Positions 56,499 through 64,000 of a stretch of 64,000 nt of DNA are shown here, piece after piece (positions within the stretch are counted from its first letter, which is position 1; each line of letters begins with the position of its first letter). The notes beneath the pieces are model-generated. The model was not told the origin of the DNA. It did no database searches and worked only from the letters and a program-made list of their open reading frames with translations. This stretch comes from Punica granatum (taxonomy: Eukaryota; Streptophyta; Magnoliopsida; Myrtales; Lythraceae): assembly GCF_007655135.1 (NCBI RefSeq), contig NC_045128.1, forward strand, positions 17,252,230 through 17,316,229, given 5' to 3'. The position numbers and the translations under genes were made by a program.

Positions 56499-59400
56499 TG
56501 TCAGCACCCCATTTTGGTCCACCGGCTCCAACGAAGGACTTCTGACCAAAGCTCGCGGCACTATTGACGATCGGAAAATCGGAGGCAAACATGCGGGTAC
56601 AGAGTCATGGATTGCAGGAGAAAAGTATGGTCCACCGAGAAAAGCATAGGAGAGCCGTTAGAAGAACAGACAAACAAGGAATCCTGAAAACGACGGAGCC
56701 GGCACTGTGGCACTATTCATCACCGAGTCACGGAAGCACCGAAAGGTGCCCAACATGGGACTCTAAAAATCCCTCTCAATGCCAAAATGACCAACGACAC
56801 GTTCGGGCGCGTTCCGGGGGCATCCCGCATAAGCCGGGACCTCCCCGATCTCTCCCGGACGCCTTTTCTGACAGGGCTCCCGGGGCCCGATCCACTGACA
56901 AGTAAATGGCCCCCCAAAACGGGTCTACAGGCACCCAGGGACCACCGGGGTCGGGGAACAAGCTTCAGATGACCTTTCGGAACTTTACAGGGTCTCCCGA
57001 GGGACGTTTCAGTGATCACAAACGCCTCCCGGTGAATCTTCGGGGCACATCCACAGAAAACAGAGATCACAGCGATCCCCGAACGCCTCAAGACATTCGG
57101 GGAACACTGAGAAAGCCCCGGTCACAAGTCCCTAGGTCTTCCCGGGGCAAAGGTCTTCGGTCGGGGACGACGAGCCAAAGATCCCCCACGAGGCAAAAAG
57201 CTCATCGAGACAAGCACTACAACGCACAAAATAGCAATCGGAGAACAGACACGGTTAATTCCACTCTGAACGCCCAAACGGGACAAAACCGACTCTCGAG
57301 GCCCCGAGTCACCCGAACGTTCGTTCATACGACATACGGCAATATTAGGCTCATTCAAATTCTCTTCGTTGAAGCATTCCAAATCTATTAATTAATCGGA
57401 CATCAGAGATCGGACGCGCGTTCAATCAAGTCTCGGGCTTTTCCCGGCTTTTCTCTTAGTCGAATGGAGCCCACAGCTCAACCAAGCCAAGCCTCCAACC
57501 CACGGCTCAACCCCAAGCCACGGCTCAATCTCCAAGCCACGGCTAAAATCCAAATTCGGTGGCTCAACCCCAAGCCACTTCCCTCCACCACACAATTTGA
57601 AATATCTTCTTACACATATCTCCCATCCATCACTTCCCATCACTTCTCCTCTTGCTTTCCCCACACTCTAAGTGACATTTCCCCATCCTAACCCATCTTC
57701 AAAATTCGGTAGCCCCATAATCCCCCTCTAAATCACACTTAATTTCACTAATTTTGCATCATTAGCCTTCCTATATAAGCCTCTTGGGTCATTAACTTAA
57801 TCACAACTCAACTTCCATCATCTCTCTAGCTTTCTCACTCTAGGAAACCCTCTCCAAGCCCTCTCAAAGTTCAGCATTTTCCAGAAATCGTCCAGCTTTC
57901 CCTCAGCCCGAAACCAAGGCAAAATTGCCGGAAAACTCAACCGTTTTCCGGCGACCGCCACTCAACCCGAACCAAACTTGACCAAACTTTATATCCCACA
58001 GGTATTCGACCTCCCAAGTTCATTTCCGGTGTTAGTTTTGGCATTTGAAGCTTCCAGCATGCAGTTCCAGCCCAGTCCAGAATCGGGTCCCTAGGGAGTT
58101 TCCCGGTTTCTAGGCGAGTTCTTCCTTCCCGACATATCCGAGCCTCAAACAAACTTCATACCCCACATGTATTCGACCTCCCGAGTCCATTTCCGGCCTT
58201 AGATTTTCGTTTGGAAGCTTCCAGCAGTCGGTTTTGCCCCTGTCCAGAATCGGGCTCCCTAGACTGTTTCACGGCTTCCCGGGCTTCTTCGACGCCATTC
58301 CTTCCCACGACCATGGCGAGTCGTGCCATCACTTTCTAAGGGTTCCTCATGACCCTCACTCTCCCCCGTGACGAGTTGGTCACGTGCCGAGAGCCGCTCA
58401 ACCGGGCAAGACCGCCATTTTTCACTCTTTTCCTTTACCGGGTTTCCACAGTTTTTTTTATCGGTTTCTCTTTGCATTTCCAGTTGAAATCAGTCGTGCG
58501 CACCCCATAAGCTGGTCACGAACACCAAGAGCTGTCCCTTAGGAATCGGAGGAACTCGAGCCAGCTCGGTGCAACACCCAGAGCCCCCTTTGCAGCCATC
58601 TCAACCCAAACAGCCCAGTCGGGTCTGTCCCTCTGATTTTCTTTTCTGACCGGAACTTTGCAGGAGCATACAGGTCAGCTGGGGTTGAATCTCACTACGA
58701 GCCACCTATCACCGTGATCCTCAGTCAGTTAGGAGTCCAATGCCACCGACCTTGCATCAAAAGCCACCGAGAGCCTCCTGTGGAGCCATTTCTTCATCGG
58801 GTGCTAGTCGGGTCTGTTTTGACCCGACTGGGTTTGTCCTTTTTTTACTGACCCTACTTTGTTTTTGATTTCCGGAAAATCTACGCGTGCTCTCCTCCTG
58901 AAACCACCACAAACATTCCATCCCGATCAACCGGTACAGCCCCGACAAGCCGGACTGCCAGTCGGGTCTGCCGCCGACCCGACTTCACTGATTCGGGTCT
59001 GTTCATTCCAAGGGGCATAACCGACTTCCCAAGCCCTTTTTCCGGCTTTCCTCGACTTTTCCTGCATCCCGGGGCTAGGTATAATCATTCCCAACTCAGA
59101 GAAGTTATGACTTTTACGTTTTCTTTGCGTTTGTGGGGCGATAAGGCGGTCCATGACCGATTCGCATGCAAGTTTATGTTTTTATGTGTTTTTACATCGT
59201 ATTATGCATGTCATCATCGTATATAGTGCTAGCATGTCGGGAAATAGCTTGAATCGGAGTCGAGGAGATATCGTTGGATCGGGCAAGCCAAAGGAGCCTC
59301 TCGGCCTCACCCCAAGGGAGGTGGCCGAGAGCCCCTCTTGGCATCCTCGGGCCATGGATGGCCTCCTTTCCCTGACTCAAGTCGTTTCCCGAATTTTTAC

Positions 59401-61662
59401 TTTTTTCACTTCCCATGAGTCGGTGCCGTTTTATCGATTCCTCTAAATATCGTGTTTGTGCCTGTTTGTATGTTTAATTGCGTTCCTAAGATCATGGCGG
59501 CACCGGCTATGTAAAAAATATACGTTGTCATCGTGTTTGATATTTTATGCATGCAAGAAACGGTCAAAACCGATTCTTGGAATTGATTGTAATCACCATT
59601 TTCATTTAATCGTTGGTTTCATGTTAATTCGTATGCTAGATACGTTAATATCGAACAATCGTTTTATTGATCCATAACAATTGAGGTTTGAGGTCTCAAT
59701 CATTAAACCATTCCACAAATGGGAGAAATGGGACGTATCATTCGGTTAATTAAATCATCTTGGACTAAATAATTGGATAAATTGATTATTAATTCGTAAG
59801 CGCGTCGATGGCTCACGGAACGGCGAGAATGCCCTTTTCCTTAAAAAGCCCACAATTTCAAAACACCAAGACGTGTAACACGAATAGAATCGACGTCTAG
59901 CAAGTACTCGCGTGCTATGACTAGAGTCCGGGCCCGATTTGAGGCGGCTCGAGTCGGGACGCGCGAGTCCTCCCTAGACTTCTTCGTGTCACACGATCTT
60001 CAATTTGTACACGAACATCACACGTTTATTATCCAAGGGCATAATCGTCATTCTGTGATTCACCGATACCCTAGGCGATAGGGAGCTGGAAACACCTCGA
60101 TCTATGGGCGAGAAAGGGCAACCCGTTCGGGTGCGAGTTTCATTCGCACGGCCCATTCCGTTCACTTTCGGTGTTTCTATCTTCTTACCGTAGATTCGGT
60201 GGTGAACATTTTATTTCAGTTACAAAACCCGAAAAACCGGATTAATCATGCATTTGGCTTAATCAAACATTAGATAGTGAATAGGCGGATTACTAGATTC
60301 CAATCTAGGCTCAAAACACGAGTTTGGCTAATTCGGTGAAACCGCAGTGTCACCTTACTGAACAAGAGTCTTAAAACAAGTACACACATGTAATTGGCTT
60401 AGAACCCTATTCTAGTCCACCATCTATGTTTGCCTAGGTTAGACACATTGTTTGCTAATCAACCCCGGTTAATAACTGATTAAATCACGTACATTCGACT
60501 TAGTACACCACTTGTCTGTATTCACCGATATTTGTCAGTTGCTGTCTGTATTTCATTAGTTTTATCAGTTTTCTTCTGTTTTATTCTAGCTTTTGTTGAT
60601 TTGTCTCGATTCGGGCCCGAGCCCATAGATTACGTGTTACACGGGATCCAACCCCCCAAACCACCGAACACGGGGTCCAACGCCTCCTAATTCACCGAGC
60701 GCGTGCAACCCGAGTGCGGAATGGGATCTAGCCTCGAGTCACCATCACACTCCAAACATGGCCTATGTGGAAGGCAATTTGGATTGGATGCGTGAAACAT
60801 GTTTAGATATCACCCGGGAGCTCGATCGATCCAACGGTTACAGTGGGAACTAATCGGTTCTCCTGTAGACCGTCGGTTCGATCGGACCAGACCCTCGGCT
60901 CCTTGAGCCCGCGTTGCCTTAATTTATTTATCGGTCATTCAAAACACACGGTGAGCCGGAGTGGAACATTGACCAAATGCAAACCGATCGGGATCCATTT
61001 ACTTTATTCTATCGTATTCTGTAATTATTCGAGTGTACATTGTGAGAATCTTATCTGAACACTCACTCATTCATTTGTAAGGATCCCCGATCGGCGAGCG
61101 AGAGGTCCGAGTGTCGAACCGGTCAAGTCGGTCTACTGTTACCAAGAGATGAGTAAGCTCGAATACTCGCGGTTTCGGTTCGCGCAGGGAATCGACCATC
61201 ACGGTTCGATGAACTGTAACGCTAAGATAGTGAACCGATTCCTCGACGCACAAGCCTACTCATCTTTCAGACTCTTGGCCCAACTTGATCAAGTCATCGA
61301 CTTTACGGTGTCAAAACGGGCGAGTCAAGTGCAACCCTAAATCACGCGGTAAATAAACAAAAACGGCAAGCCTGGCAAACTAGAGTACCGAAAGAGCGTG
61401 CGGGATATAGGCCCGCACGTAATAGAACCCCCAAATTCGGAATTTTCGGTTCCGCATGACCATTGCCTTAGCATTTAGGTGTACCCCGTACCCCTAGACC
61501 CGGGCGACTCAACGGCCCTCGACCTATGGGTCGTAAACAGTAAGTGGCGACTCCTTCTCACGCGTGTCCATCGCGCGTCCTCGGGAAGGTGGACACTCCC
61601 AAGCCGCGTCGCACGAGCTTCACGCATGTGTGCCCCGACGAGATTAAATTCGGTTGCGCACA
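56499..61662 (+). repeat. 3' LTR of element E, full length (5.16 kb)
   Basis: Starts TGTCAGCACC, ends GTTGCGCACA. It is the most complete LTR of the B/C/D/E family in the window and the best reference for it. No gene seen. Confidence 0.92.
57772..57779 (+). promoter_or_regulatory. Probable LTR promoter TATA box (E, 3' LTR)
   Basis: TATATAAG in the same setting as 48875-48882. Confidence 0.65.
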
Positions 61663-63590
61663 CCAGGATAGACCGGAATGAGACCGGGATATACTCGAAT
61701 GGAGACCGGGATAGACCCGAATGAGACTTGGATAGACCAGAATGAGACCGGGATAGACCCGAATGGACCAGGATAGACCGGAATGAGACCGAGATAGACC
61801 CAAATGGGCCGGGATAGACCCGAATGGACCAGGATAGAACTGAATGAGACCGGGATAGACCCGAATGGACCAGGATAGACTGGAATGAGACCGGGATAGA
61901 CCCGAATGGGCCGGGATAGACCCGAATGGACCAGGATAGACCTGAATGAGACCGAGATAGACCCGAATGAGACCGAGATAGACCCGAATGGTCCAGGATA
62001 GACCTGAATGAGACCGGGATAGACCCGAATGGACCAGGATAGACCGGAATGAGACCGGGATAGACCCGAATGGACCAGGATAAACCGGAATGAGATCGGG
62101 ATAGACCCGAATGGACCGGGATAGACCCGAATGGACCAGGATAGACCCGAATGAGACCGGGATAGACCCGAATGAACCAGGATAGACTGGAATGAGACCG
62201 GGATAGACCCGAATGGACCAGGATAGACTGGAATGAGACCGGGATAGACCCGAATGGGCCGGGATAGACCCGAATGGACCAGGATAGACCTGAATGAGAC
62301 CGAGATAGACCCGAATGAGACCGAGATAGACCCGAATGGACCAGGATAGACTGGAATGAGACCGGGATAGACCCGAATGGACCAGGATAGACTGGAATGA
62401 GACCGGGATAGACCCGAATGGGCCGGGATAGACCCGAATGGACCAGGATAGACCTGAATGAGACCGAGATAGACCCGAATGAGACCGAGATAGACCCGAA
62501 TGGACCAGGATAGACCCGAATGAGACCGGGATAGACCCGAATGCACCAGGATAGACCTGAATGAGACCAGGATAGACCCGAATGGGTCGGGATAGACCCG
62601 AATGGACCAGGATAGACCCGAATGGACCAGGATAGACCGGGATAGACCGAGATAGACCCGAATGGACCTGGATAGACCTGAATGAGACCGGGATAGACCC
62701 GAATGGACCATGATAGACCTGAATGAGACCGGGATAGACCCAAATGAACCAGGATTGACCTGAATGAGACCGGGATAGACCCGAATGGGCCAGGATAGAC
62801 CCGAATGGGCCAGGATAGACCCGAATGGGCTGGGATAGACCCAAATGAACCGGGATTGACCTGAATGAGACCGGGATAGACCCGAATGGGCCGGGATAGA
62901 CCCGAATAGACTAGGATAGACCTGAATGAGACCGGGATAGACCCGAATGGACCAGGATAGACTGGAATGAGACCGGGATAGACCCGAATGGGCCGGGATA
63001 GACCCGAATGGACCAGGATAGACCTGAATGAGACCGAGATAGACCCGAATGAGACCGAGATAGACCCGAATGGACCAGGATAGACCCGAATGAGACCGGG
63101 ATAGACCCGAATGAACCAGGATAGACCCGAATGAACCAGGATAGACCTGAATGAGACCAGGATAGACCCGAATGGGTCGGGATAGACCCGAATGGACCAG
63201 GATAGACCCGAATGGACCAGGATAGACCGGGATAGACCGGGATAGACCCAAATGGACCTGGATAGACCTGAATGAGACCGGGATAGACCCGAATGGACCA
63301 TGATAGACCTGAATGAGACCGGGATAGACCCAAATGAACCGGGATTGACCTGAATGAGACCGGGATAGACCCGAATGGGCCGGGATAGACCCGAATAGAC
63401 TAGGATAGACCTGAATGAGACCGGGATAGACCCAAATGGACTAGGATAGACCTGAATGAGACCGGGATAGACCCGAATGAACTAGGATAGAGCTGAATGA
63501 GACTGGGATAGACCCGAATGGGCTGGGATAGAGCCGAATGGACCAGGATAGACCTGAATGAGACCGGGATAGACCCGAATAGGAATTTGG
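61663..63590 (-). repeat. 1.9 kb tandem array of alternating 20/21 bp hairpin units, with higher-order structure
   Basis: Continues the 47358-47643 array after the insertion of E; its first five bases, CCAGG, are the right target-site duplication. Units alternate CGGGATAGACCCG and CAGGATAGACCTG cores with variants. A block around AATGGGTCGGGATAGACC recurs at 62581 and 63171, giving a 590 bp higher-order repeat. Frames of up to 608 codons on the minus strand are artefacts of the array. Confidence 0.95.
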
Positions 63591-64000
63591 AATTTAGAAT
63601 TAGCGTGGAGCGCTATGTGATATGGCTCGTTTGGTGCTTGGTTTGGACCGCCTCATGCGCGGTGGCCGATGATGACCTACTATCGTTTGTCCTCTTTTTT
63701 GGGCGGTGTGGCGCATCCCTTGACGACTTCCGGCGCCTTGAGAGCACGATCTGCCGCGTGAGACAGATATGAGTCTATTAAGGAGGAGATACCCCTTGGG
63801 GTTCCATGCGCATCGCGATGAAATTGCTTCGTCGGTGCTCTGCCCCTGGGGTGGCGGTGTGTTTGATCTGCCGGAAGCTGGCTTTGCTGCTAGGGCGATT
63901 GCTTGTTGCTCTGCCAGGTGTCGGCTTTATCGCAGGGGCGATTGTAGTTTGCTGGGGATGCCCCGGTCGTGCAATGAGGGACTCGAGCTCTAGGGTAGAG
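63591..64000 (-). mobile_element. Element F: interior fragment of a non-autonomous element, running off the window
   Basis: Matches 7700-8125 of element B in the same orientation, including GTGTTTGATCTGCCGGAAG. No gene. It is the host into whose array E inserted. Confidence 0.8.

Larger units (their letters stand above)
47644..61662 (+). mobile_element. Element E: non-autonomous LTR retrotransposon with a deletion at the 5' LTR/leader
   Basis: 5' LTR (47644-50473, its last 2.3 kb missing), interior without gag or pol (50474-56498), polypurine tract and full-length 3' LTR (56499-61662). Outer termini TGTCAGCACT and GTTGCGCACA are flanked by the 5-base duplication CCAGG, so both outer ends are original. 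The deletion removed the end of the 5' LTR, the primer binding site and the first part of the leader. About ten mismatches in the first 200 LTR bases make this insertion clearly older than G. Confidence 0.92.

Noticed and set aside
61475..63301. Minus-strand frame of 608 codons with YPG, GLSRS and HSGLS repeats
   Set aside because: Produced by the 20/21 bp tandem array; overlapping long frames exist in all three minus frames. Not a repeat protein gene.

Overview
The window is plant nuclear DNA, almost certainly intergenic heterochromatin of a flowering plant. The evidence is a Ty3/Gypsy pol of the plant Tat type with an extra archaeal-type RNase H domain, a primer binding site matching plant tRNA-Arg, and a hAT transposon carrying a piece of a plant ribosomal protein gene. 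I cannot name the species. I see no intact host gene. The only protein-coding remnants are a broken retrotransposon pol (2-2083), a 48-codon tail of ribosomal protein uL15 (19542-19688) and the C-terminal exons of a hAT transposase (21092-21702). Nearly all other long open frames come from tandem arrays or lie in LTRs.

Layout. Element A (1-3963, +) is the 3' half of a pol-bearing retrotransposon. Element B (3964-16932, -) sits in A's polypurine-tract region. It has a shortened left LTR (3964-6733), a 6.0 kb non-coding interior and a right LTR (12708-16932) cut off at a head-to-head junction with LTR C. LTR C (+) runs 16933-19055 and resumes at 42369-45117, because a hAT element (19056-42360, 8-base duplication GTCATATA) landed inside it. 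A complete 19.5 kb LTR element G (22048-41578, -, 5-base duplication AACTT) is nested in the hAT. Fragment D (45118-47357, +) is a deleted LTR fused to a tandem array at 47358. Element E (47644-61662, +, 5-base duplication CCAGG) is inserted in that array, which resumes at 61663-63590 and leads into element F (-), which runs off the window.

B, E and G are non-autonomous. They keep LTRs, primer binding site (lost in E), leader, 3' UTR and polypurine tract, but the roughly 6 kb between the LTRs has no gag or pol. Full-length LTRs are 5.2 kb (E) and 6.4-6.7 kb (G), comparable to or longer than the interior. A shares their 3' UTR and may represent the autonomous partner that supplied proteins in trans. 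The 3' UTRs hold fast-changing tandem arrays, a known tendency of Tat/Ogre-type elements.

The most unusual signal is in these non-coding interiors: several classes of short stem-loop whose sequence differs between elements while pairing is kept by paired changes. They are a hairpin followed by GCAAAAG, repeated 3-5 times; an A5-loop hairpin; a CGGG-N5-CCCG unit at the core of the tandem arrays; a TTCG-loop array; and a hairpin whose 3' arm contains the polypurine tract. This suggests an RNA-structured region under selection. All comparisons were made by eye and need a computed covariation test.
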